Source: Setophaga petechia (taxonomy: Eukaryota; Chordata; Aves; Passeriformes; Parulidae). Taken from it: a stretch of 64,000 nt of DNA. The notes beneath the pieces were generated by a model, which worked only from the letters and a program-made list of their open reading frames with translations, searched no databases and was not told where the DNA came from. The stretch's first letter is position 1, and every line of letters starts with the position of its first letter. Below, piece by piece: positions 24,001 through 32,696 of this stretch. A program made the position numbers and the translations under genes. The stretch covers positions 1,922,001-1,986,000 of the forward strand of contig JANCRA010000065.1 of the NCBI GenBank assembly GCA_024362935.1, read 5' to 3'.

Positions 24001-25764
24001 TGCCCCCTTCTCACCATCAAGGGATTCTTGCGCAGCACTACGCTTCTGAGTGCCAAGTGACGCCTAGCCCTAAGCTCGCTCTGCAGGTTCTGTGCCATGA
24101 CCTCCAGAACACTGTCACTGCATTCCCTCAAGTCCAGGCACTCGAGGACCTGAAAGGCACAGGGCAGTGACAGGGAGCCGGCCGGCAGGAGCCCGGAGCT
24201 GCACAGGGCTGGGCCCAGGCAGCAGCACAGGGCATGGGCACCGTCCTGGCAGCTGCGCCTACGAGAGGGCAGAGAGCTGGGAGGCAGCTCAGTGAGGTAG
24301 TGCACCTGGAGAAGGCACGGGGAGACCTGGAAAGCTGCCAGACGGAGCAAAGTTTCCAGCTTCCCCAGAAAAGTGCTTCCCTTCCCACTGCACTGCCATG
24401 GCCTCAAAGGCTCCCAGACACCCACAAGTGTGGCTCGGGAAGCAAGGTGACTCATGGGGGAATTGAAGCCTGGCCCCAGGCTGCTTACTTTTTCTGGCCT
24501 GGAAACAGCCTTCTCCACGAGAAAATGTAGCAGGGCATCACTGGTCTTATGCTGGAGGAGCTCAGAGTGTGCTCTGAGCCCAGTGCCCATGGTGTTGGTG
24601 TCTTCCTGCCCAATGCTCTTGGTGAATTTCCAAACGAGCTGTAGGAGAAGGGCAGGATGCCGGGGATGTTGCATGGAGTGCTGCACACACGGTGCTGGGC
24701 TGAGCAGGGACAGCAGGCCCAGCCCAGGAGGGGGTGGCTGCAGGTACCTGCGCTGTGCTGCGGAAGCGGCTACAGCCGGGTTCCTGCTCTTGTGTGCGCT
24801 CCAGGGCTGCACCTGGCAAAGAGCGAGTGCAGCCAGAGCTGAGGGACTGCGGGACAGGCCGGAGAACACAGCCCAGCCCTGTGCTCCCCAGGCAGGGAGA
24901 GCCCCGGGATGGCCCAGGGGATGGAGCACGGCCACTGCGGGGTGTCTGCCCGGCCCCTCTTCCATCCTGTCCGTGGGCATGTCCCCAGGGGATGGCATGG
25001 CATGGCATGGCATGGCATGGCATGGCATGGCATGGCATGGCATGGCATGGCATGGCATGCAATGTCACCAAGCTGGCTGCAGGCACCAACCTCGTCGCCC
25101 AGCTCTGCCACTCACCCTCCTGTGGCGGCTCAAATGGCACCACCTCTTCAGTCTCCAGTTCTGGGGCAGGTCCAGGGCCTTCTTCCTCCTCCTCCTGCAT
25201 CCAGGCGAGCTTGGGCACTCTCGGGGGTCTCTGCTCCATGTCTGTGGCTGGAGCGCGCCCCAGCAGCGAATCCAGCCGGTGCCGCTCCTGCAGGGCCTGC
25301 TGGGCCTTCCCTGCGGGCGGGACGCGGCTGTCAGCGCTCGGCCCGGGGCCAGCAACGGCCCCCGAGCGCCCCTCAGCCGCCCCGGGCCGGCCATGCCCAG
25401 GCGTTCGCTCTTCGGAACGCGGCACGGGAGGCTCGGGGCCGGCGGCCGCGCTGCCGAGCGGCGGAGCTCGGGCCGGGGAAGCCGCAGCGGAGGCGGCGGG
25501 AGCGGCCGCGCCGCCTGTGTCCTCCGCGGGCCCCGGGTGGAGCTGGGGCCCGGGTCGGGACTGGACCCTGCGTCGGGTCCGGAGCCGGGCTCGGGCCAGG
25601 CGGAGCCGAAGGGCGGCGATGCCGCCCCCGCACCAGGCACTGATGCCCGCGCAGCAGCGCCACAGCCAGCACAGCCAGAGTTGGGCGGAGGCGAGACCGC
25701 GGCGGGACGGCCGGGGCCGGGCACGGGGCAGCCCCGCCCGGGGCCGGGGGCGGGCCGGGGGCAT
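21054..25764 (-). CDS. MROH-like HEAT-repeat protein, right copy, about 597 aa, internal exons missing
   Basis: Exons on the - strand, continuous in phase: 25764-25116, 24812-24748, 24638-24489, 24149-24015, 23806-23630, 23496-23341, 23184-23083, 22735-22633, 22347-22291 and 21253-21054 (TGA at 21056-21054). The total is 1794 nt, 598 codons with stop. Compared with the left copy, the five exons matching 12422-14074 are gone, together with their introns. The flanking exons both begin or end in phase 0, so the frame survives. The basic, Pro/Arg-rich N-terminus and acidic run match the left copy closely. In contrast, the exons at 23806-23630 and 23496-23341 share only about half their residues with the left copy, and the last exon about 40%. 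No stop or frameshift was found. Role unknown; solenoid scaffold by family. Confidence 0.72.
21270..22035 (-). other. Extra sequence in the last intron of the right MROH-like copy
   Basis: Between the last exon and the region homologous to the left copy, about 0.7 kb of AT-rich sequence has no counterpart at 16124-16399. It includes two close copies of a TTTTTTATGATGGG phrase near 21994-22026. No transposon ends or coding domain are recognised. Confidence 0.55.
24992..25058 (-). repeat. (ATGCC)~13 microsatellite in the right MROH-like intron
   Basis: Read on the + strand as about 13 ATGGC units. It sits directly downstream of the donor following the exon ending at 25116, as in the left copy. 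Confidence 0.97.
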
Positions 25765-26584
25765 GGCCCGGCCCGGCAGGGGAGAGGGAGGCGGGGAGAG
25801 GGGAGGGACGCCGGGCAAGGGACCCCGAGAGAGGGGTGCCCGACAGCAGGAAAGAGAGAGAAAGAGAAAGAAAAAGAGAAAGAGTATTCTAAATATCTGT
25901 TTTGCCGCTGCTGCTGCCGCCGCTACTGCTGCCGCTGCTGCCGCCGCTGCAACTGAAGCACCGGGGCCGTTCGTCCCCGTGTCCGTTCCCCGCTTGCCCC
26001 ACGAGCCCCACGTTCGAGACCCGTGCGCCTCGGGGACAGCCCCTGAGTCTGTCCAAACACGGGAACTTTGCAGCCTTGAGCCCAGATGCAGAGCCCTGAC
26101 TCCTGCACACTGGCACAGCAATCCCCTCGCTTGCTGCTGTGCATTGTCCTTGCTGAGGGTCAAACACTGTCAGGACACCTTCCCTTGGGGTAGGATTCCT
26201 ACCTGACCCGAGCGCTGCACTTACATCTCCAGTGTTGCCTTCCAGTAAAAACAGGGGAAGGAAAACTGTGTGTGGCTCACGGTATTTTCGAGTGTCTAAA
26301 AATCACTAAGTCACCAATCTTAGAGGTGCGGTGCATCTGGAATTACTGGGATGGAGAAGTAGTGCAACATGGAAAAGGGGAGCATAGAAATACATAGAGG
26401 AGAACATCTTGGATTGTTTCTTTCATTTTCATTTCACTTCAGGAAAGCTGTTTCAGTTTTCCAGGAATCTTCTCCTGTCTGCTCTTCCCAAGAATCTCTC
26501 ATGCAGAACAAGGTTAAGCTTCTCTAACAAGATTTGCCACCAGGAAATTATGCCACTGGTGAAATTTTCATGATGACTGTTTGT
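25765..26584 (-). promoter_or_regulatory. Putative promoter and 5' region of the right MROH-like gene
   Basis: The mirror of 10111-10977. It is CpG-rich, with an AGAGAAAG-type purine run on the + strand at about 25848-25885 and a GCC/GCT trinucleotide tract at about 25902-25955. Both tracts are shorter than in the left copy. The distal part (about 26160-26580) is nearly identical to the left arm. Confidence 0.5.
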
Positions 26585-27015
26585 GCTACCTTAGGCCAAA
26601 TTTCGGGAGGAAACCTCCAAAAGGGGTCGGTCTAGAAAGCAAGTTCAAGCGGCCCTTCCCCCTACTAGTTCAGGAAAAGACTTCCCTCGAGAAAAGTGAA
26701 AAAACCCCAGTTTATTTAACAAGTAAAGTATTCACAGGCATGAAAAATGAATAATATTAAATAAAACCTCTCACAGTGCTGAAGAGATGGCAAATTCAGA
26801 AAGTCCTTTTTGTGGGTTGTAGTTGGCTCACTCAGTCTCTTCTAAGTCCCTCTGGTGCTGGAATGCAGCATCCCAGACCTTCATGGGCCACAGGTGTGAG
26901 CTGCTGGTGTTTCTCTGGGTTTTCAGTCCAGAGCAGGTTTAAACAATTCCAAGAAAAAGGAAAGTCACAGTCCGAGGAACTTCTCTGCCTAAGCTAGCTA
27001 AAACCAAACTGCTAG
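26585..27015 (-). repeat. Solo LTR remnant, arm-mate of 9691-10110
   Basis: An inverted, almost identical copy, including the AATAAA read on the - strand near 26713. A 73-codon frame spanning it is identical in both arms, but this reflects recent sequence identity and not a gene. Confidence 0.45.
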
Positions 27016-28400
27016 ACCTGGGCTGTGAAGGCATCAGGAAATTTCCAAGTCTGGGCACTGGCGGTCCCAGCAAACACCAGATCTGGATGGTGCTGGAGCC
27101 AGAACCTGCAAATTTTCAAAGTTTGGCTTTCTGTGCCAGCAAATCACTGGACTTGGGCTGTGCCAGCACCAGGAAGTTTCAGATCTGGGTGCTGGTGCTG
27201 CCAGCAAACACCAGATCTGGGTGGTGTCGTTGCCAGCGACAGAAATCTGCCGGATTTGGGCGCTGCTGGCACCAAGAAATTTCCAAATCTGGGTTCCTGT
27301 GCAGGAAACACAAGGTGTGGGTGGTGCCAGACCCAGTAGCAGGAAGCTGCCACGGGTTCTGGATTTCTGTGCCAGGAAATTGCTGCACTTGGGCTGTGTC
27401 AGAATAGGGAAATTTCCAGATCTGGGCACTGGTAGTGCCAGCAAACACCCCATTTCAGGCTTTAGGCTCCAGGAAGGACTGAATCTGGACCCCTTCCTCT
27501 TTTCCTTCCTTCTTTCCTTCCTTCCTTCCTGGGGTTCTGCTGCCAGGAAACACCCGATTAAATGGTGCTGAGAATGGGAAATTGCCAGGTTTTAGCTTTC
27601 TTTGCCAGCAAATTCTGGACATGGGCGGTGCTGGAAGAGGGAAATTTCCAGATGCGGGCACTGGCAGTGCCAGCGCACACCAGATCTGGGTGGGGAATGT
27701 GCCAGCACTAGGAAATGGCCAAATGTTAACTTTCTGTGCCAGCAAACTGCTGGAATTATACCGTGCAGGAACCGGAAAAATTCTGGATCTGGGCACTGGT
27801 GGCGTCAGCAAACACAAGATTAGGTTGCTGTAGGTACCAGCTATTTGCTTGGTTTTGGGTTTCTTTGCCAGCAAATTGCTGGATTTGTGCTGTGCTGGTA
27901 CCAGGAAATTGCTGGATCTGGGTATTGGCAGTGCCAGCAAACACCAGATCTTGGTGGTGCCAGGACCAGGCATTTGATGGGTTTTGGATTTCTGTGCCAG
28001 CAAATTGCTGGACTTGGGCTGTGCTAGCCCTGGGAAATTTCTGTATCTGGGCACTTGCACAGCAAACACCAGATCTGGGTGGTGCTGGTGGCAGCACCAG
28101 GAAGCTGCTGGGTTCTGGCTTTCTTTGGCAGAAAATTGCTGCATTTGGGTCTGCAATTGAGAAATTGCCAGATGCTAATTTTCTGTGCCAGCAAATTGCT
28201 GGAATTATGCTGTGCAGGCATCTGAAAAATTCCAGATCTGGGCACTGGCAGTGTCAGCAAACACGAGCTCAGGTTGGTGTAGGCACCAGGTATTGGCCTG
28301 GTTTTGGCTTTCTTTGCCAGCAAATTGCTGCACTTGGGCTTTGCCAGAATAGGGAAATATCCAGATCTGGGAACTGGCAGTGCCAGCAAACACCACATTT
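27016..28400 (-). repeat. Satellite-like array, about 130-bp unit, arm-mate of 8270-9690
   Basis: The same units with CCAGCAAATTGCTGG and CCAGATCTGG cores are present, including the TTCC-rich interruption at about 27497-27530. The array is slightly shorter than on the left: around 28150 a stretch of about 20-40 bp is missing. Confidence 0.9.
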
Positions 28401-28439
28401 CAGGAAGGACTGGATTTGGACCCATTCCCTCCCTGCCTC

Positions 28440-28905
28440 CCTCCTTCCAGAAGCTGCCAGAGGGGCTGGAGAGCAGCCAGGCAGAAAGGGACCTGCAGGG
28501 ACTGATGGACAGCAGGCTGGACATGAGCCAGCAGTGTGCCCAGGTGGCCAAGAAGGCCAATGGCTCCTGGCCTGGATCAGGAATGGTGTGGCCAGCAGGA
28601 GCAGGGCAGTGATTCTTCCCCTGTACTCAGCACTGGTTGGGCAGCACCTCGAGTGCTGTGTCCAGTTCTGGGCCCCCCAATTTAGGAAGGACATGGAGGG
28701 GCTGGAGCGTTTCCAGAGAAGGGCAACGAGGCTGGCGAGGGGTCTAGAGCACGAGTCCTGTGAGGAGTGGCTGAGGGAGCTGGGGCTGTTTTTCCTGAAG
28801 AATTGGAGGCTTGGGAAAGATAAGGCAGCGTCAGGGCACAGGTTGGACTTGATGATCTCCATGGCCTGTTCCAGCCTTGCTGATTCTCGGATTGTCTGAA
28901 ACCAC
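28440..28905 (+). repeat. CR1 LINE 3' fragment, arm-mate of 7792-8245
   Basis: A + strand frame contains [12 protein letters not shown] and [15 protein letters not shown] CR1 segments, ending with the GGACTTGATGATCTCC 3' terminal motif. Confidence 0.8.
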
Positions 28906-30200
28906 CCTTGCAGCAGTTGCAGGATGAGCCCTGGGCCTCCTCTTCAGCAGCTCCAGCAGCCCAGGTCCCTCAGCTTCTCCTGCCAGCCCCAAAGCCCATC
29001 CTGTCAGTCCTGCAGGGTAATAGGAAGAAATTTCTACCAGGAAGAGTAAAGAAAGCAAAGGTGAAGCCAAGGAAATGCTCAGGGCAGTTTGGGGGGCAGG
29101 CTGCCAGGCAGCCCTGGCTCTGAGCAACAGCGTCTGCAGTGGCACAGGAAACTCCCAGCTGATGGGAACAAACTTTCTGGCTGAGTGCAGAGGCCAGGAC
29201 AAAGCTGAGTGCTTTCCCTGGTGTCCCCCAGCCCTTGCTGGCCCCAGGGGCTGATGGCATTTGTGCTCCCACAGGTTCATGTCCCCACAGCACCAGCATG
29301 GGGGTGCTCCTGCCTGCTGTGTGCAATGCAAACAGGGGCTGCTGAGCCAGTGCTGCCGTGTCTGTGCCTGCAAGGATGGGGCACCTGTGTGAGCTGGGGC
29401 AGAGGCCAGGGCTGCAGAGGGGGGATGTTGTTGGCAGCTCCATCAGGACGCTCTGGGACGCTGCCCTGGGCTGTGCAGCGCACTGGGGATGGATCAGCCC
29501 CTGCTCTGCTGCTCCTTCCTGTGTGCCCCAGGGCCCTTGCAGAGCCCCAGCCATGCTGTTTGCCCCCAGCCTGCCCACGGCCAGCCTGGGGCTGCTGATG
29601 GGGCTTTTCTGTGCTGAGCATTGGCCTGGCTGTGTTCTTGAGAGAGCCTGGGCAAGGAGCCTGGAGCCCCCAGGGCCTGGCCTGAGGCGTCAGCGCTGCC
29701 CCAGCAGTGCCCATGGCCTGTCCCTGCTGCAGCCCCGGCACTGCCACCCCCAGGGCTGTGCCCGGCCCCGAGAGCACTCAGGCCCTGCAGCAACACCAGG
29801 GCCACCAGGGCACTGGGGCAGGGCCACGGCAGCAGCACTGGCAACACCAAGTGCTGCTGCTGCTGCTGGGCACAGCTGCTGGGCCAGCACTGATCTGCCC
29901 CAGCTCTGCACACAGACATTGCTGCTGCAGCTCCAGAGAAGGCAACACAAGGGCATCTCTGCAGAAAACTCTGCTGGGACATCCTTTAGTTCCTATAAAG
30001 CCCTCGAGAGTGCAGCCCCTCATTGACACAGTCTATGGCCATTGGGAAGATGGAGAGAAAAAAAAGAGAAATTGCACAGACAATGACATTTCTTTGTGAG
30101 CCGTATGGAACAAATAAAGAAAAGAAAGCAAAAAACTAAACCAACAAGAATATCAAAGATTATTTTTATTACAAATAAATTGTAAAAACAGGCTAACAGT
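28906..30200. other. Intergenic sequence between CR1 and the right receptor
   Basis: The mirror of 6237-7791 with about 0.28 kb missing. Frames are not conserved between arms. No gene. Confidence 0.6.
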
Positions 30201-31133
30201 TTAATGTTCCTGTAAGCATCCCATCATCAGTCTCCACACTGAAGCTTTGAGCTGCTTGTTCCTCAGGCTGTAGATGATGGGGTTCAGGGCTGGAGGCACC
30301 ATTGAGTACAGAACTGACACTGCAAGATCCACGGATGGGGAGGACGTGGAGGGGGGCTTCAATTGAGCAAATATTCCAGTGCTGAGGAACAGGGAGAGCA
30401 CGGCCAGGTGAGGGAGGCAGGAGGGAAAAGCTTTCTGCCATCCCTGCTCAGAGGGGTTTCTCAGCACGGCCCTGAAGATCTGCACATAGGAGAAAACAAT
30501 GAACACAAAACAACCAAGTCCTAAACATACACTGACAGCGATGAGCCCAAGTTCCCTGAGGTTAGAGTGTGAGCAGGAGAGCTTGGGGATCTGAGGGATT
30601 TCACAGAAGAACTGGCCCAGAGCATTGCCATGGCACAGGGGCAGGGAAAATGTATTGGCTGTGTGCATGAGAGCATTGAGAAAGGCACTGGCCCAGGCAG
30701 CTGCTTCCATGTGGGCACAAGCTCTGCTGCCCAGGAGGGTCCCGTAGTGCAGGGGTTTGCAGATGGACACGTAGCGGTCGTAGCACATGATGGTCAGGAG
30801 GAAATACTCTGCTCCAATGAAGAACATAAAGAAAAAGAGCTGAGCAGCACATCCAGTGTAGGAGATGTTCCTGGTGTCCCAGAGAGAATTGTGCATGGCT
30901 TTGGGCACAGTGGTGCAGATGGAGCCCAGGTCGCTGAGGGCCAGGTTGAGCAGGAAGAAGAACATGGGCGTGTGCAGGTGGTGACCGCAGGCTACGGCGC
31001 TGATGATGAGGCCGTTGCCCAGGAGGGCAGCCAGGGAGATGCCCAGCAAGAGGCAGAAGTGCAGGAGCTGCAGCTGCCACGTGTCTGCCAATGCCAGCAG
31101 GAGGAAGTGCCTGATGGAGCTGCTGTTGGACAT
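30201..31133 (-). CDS. Olfactory receptor, OR14-like (intact, 310 aa), inverted paralogue
   Basis: The same length and architecture as 5304-6236: MSNSSS start with an N-glycosylation site, TM2 PMFFFLLNLALSDL, TM3 end MCYDRYVSICKPLHY, TM6 KAFPSCLPHL and TM7 PALNPIIYSLRN, with TAA at 30203-30201. A splice acceptor (CTTACAG on the - strand, ending at 31160) lies 26 bases before the ATG, so the longer upstream open frame, which runs through the minisatellite, is not coding. Differences from the left receptor cluster in TM5, the second extracellular loop and the TM6-TM7 region, where ligand-facing residues lie in this family. It is expected to be expressed in olfactory epithelium; ligand unknown. 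Confidence 0.95.
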   Translation of the reverse strand: MSNSSSIRHFLLLALADTWQLQLLHFCLLLGISLAALLGNGLIISAVACGHHLHTPMFFFLLNLALSDLGSICTTVPKAMHNSLWDTRNISYTGCAAQLFFFMFFIGAEYFLLTIMCYDRYVSICKPLHYGTLLGSRACAHMEAAAWASAFLNALMHTANTFSLPLCHGNALGQFFCEIPQIPKLSCSHSNLRELGLIAVSVCLGLGCFVFIVFSYVQIFRAVLRNPSEQGWQKAFPSCLPHLAVLSLFLSTGIFAQLKPPSTSSPSVDLAVSVLYSMVPPALNPIIYSLRNKQLKASVWRLMMGCLQEH

Positions 31134-31290
31134 TTGCAGTGCTGCATTGGCATGGGGGACTGTAAGAAAAGAAATCATGGAATAGTTGTGTTTGGAGAGG
31201 ACTTTAAATATCCCAGCACAGTCTGGGGGCATTTTCCCCCCACTGCCTGCCCAGGGCTCTGCTGCTGGAGCTGTCCCTGCAAGCACCTCC

Positions 31291-31680
31291 TTCCGTGTGC
31301 CCACAGGATCTGGGCGCTGCCCACACAATCCCGTTGCTGCCCTCAGGATCCGAGTGCTGCCCACACGATCCAAAAGCTGCCCGCAGGATCCAGGCACTGC
31401 CCACATGATCCAAAAGCTGCCCACAGGATCTGGGTGCTGCCTGGTCGATCTGGGCACTGCCCACAGCATCCTGGGGATACCCACGGGGATCCAGGCGCGG
31501 CCCACACGCCCCAGGCTCTGCCCATAGGATCCAGGAGCTCCCGTCAGTATCCAAACTCGCCCCAGACGATCTGGGCAATGCTCTCAGGATCCAGGAGCCG
31601 CCCACACGATCCAGGCTCTGCCCACACGATCCAGGAGCCGCCCACAGGATCCGGGCCCTGCCCACTCACCGCGGCGCCGC
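31291..31680 (+). repeat. 21-bp minisatellite upstream of the right receptor
   Basis: About 18 units of the type GCCCACACGATCCAGGAGCC(G) and GCCCACAGGATC-GGG-CT. The unit is a multiple of three, so long frames cross it on all strands without meaning. It is duplicated at 37572-37985. Confidence 0.92.
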
Positions 31681-32486
31681 CCTCAGGACGCTGTCCCGCC
31701 CCCACGGCCCTCAGGGCAGGAGGCGGGAATGGAGGGGCCTGAGGCGAGTGCCGGCAGGGCGGGGCTCGGTTTCATTGGTCTTTGTTTCTCAATGTCCAGG
31801 GGCTGTCAAAATCCATATTTTTCCTTGTTGACCAAGCCCCAGGGCGCCCACCCCTGCGCAAACACCTTGTAACAGAACGCACGTTCTACCTGTGTCCCGC
31901 ACAAAGGCAGGAATGGCAACAGGAATTTGCACACTGGGCTTTGCCTCCAGACCCTGGACCTGCAGCCGTGCCCAGAAAAGCAGCAGACAGGGAGGTGAAA
32001 TATTCAGAAGCATTCAAAGACTGAATCCTTTAGCCCGTTCCTCTCTTAAGCTTACTGCATCAGTTCATATCACGACACAACTGAGCATAAGGGGATCCTG
32101 ACCAGAATCACAACTAAATCCAGCTTCAGGTCAGATGTCACAGCAATTCAGAGCAGCATTTTGTGCAGTTTGTACCTTTCATGAGATGAACAACCACATG
32201 TGGTATTTTAGACAAAGATACAACTAGGAAAAGGCACACTTGAAAGGGCTTGCAGTGTAGGACTTCCAGTCACTTTAGGAAGGAAATCTTTTGACTTCAA
32301 TTAAAGCCGAAGAGATACTGAAGCAGTCCAGCCCATCATGGGTCTTTGGTCTCTTTTGTTTCAAAATTCTATTCCAACAACCCATCAGTGGATTCTTTTC
32401 CTTTGCCTCATGAACCTTGTGAGCTGTCCTGTGTATTACTCTGCGTTCTAAAGTGAGAAAGATGGACTTCTTGTCTGTGCCCAGAG
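31681..32486 (+). repeat. Direct duplication, first copy
   Basis: Together with the minisatellite before it, this segment recurs at 37572-38806 with only scattered substitutions and small indels. It starts GC-rich (GAGGCGAGTGCCGGCAGGGC) and becomes AT-richer. The homology stops at CCCAGAG, ending at 32486. An 80-codon frame (31782-32024) is conserved in both copies but begins with TTG, and I do not call it a gene. Confidence 0.9.
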
Positions 32487-32591
32487 CCCCTGGGGACACT
32501 CCTGACCCCACGCAGACTGTTCCCCTTTGTGACGTGGGGCTTGCATGTGTGCAGATCCCATTGTGACGCTTGGGGCCGCGCCCTGACCAGG

Positions 32592-32696
32592 ACAGTATAA
32601 AAAGGGGCAAGGAGGCCCGGGGGTGCCACTCGGGAGAGCAGCTCCATCAGGAGACAGCATCTTCCCGAGGGACGGCAGTGTCGGAGCGACTCCGAG
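32592..32696 (+). promoter_or_regulatory. TATA-box core promoter of the novel repeat-protein gene
   Basis: TATAAAAA at 32596-32603 stands about 100 bases before the ATG at 32697. It is followed by a short GC-rich leader. The position gives an expected transcription start near 32627. This is one of the few clear TATA promoters in the window. Confidence 0.65.

Larger units (their letters stand above)
20440..31290 (-). repeat. Right arm of the large inverted repeat
   Basis: The mirror image of about 5145-17215. The outer end lies where the receptor 5' region (TTTGGAGAGGACTTTAAATA, then CACTGCCTGCCCAGGGCTCT) gives way to a 21-bp minisatellite near 31290. The inner end lies near 20440. Confidence 0.9.

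Noticed and set aside
24734..26206. 490-codon + strand frame antisense to the right MROH-like gene
   Set aside because: It is a GC-rich shadow of the coding strand and crosses the microsatellite and intron; the opposite strand has a complete exon model.
30201..31505. Longer receptor reading frame with about 124 extra N-terminal residues
   Set aside because: The extension is translated minisatellite and crosses a splice acceptor at 31160; the family start is at 31133. The left receptor's extension to 4839 was rejected for the same reason.
31782..32024. 80-codon frame conserved in both direct duplicates (also 38100-38342)
   Set aside because: It starts with TTG, no ATG or splice site supports it, and conservation is fully explained by recent duplication.
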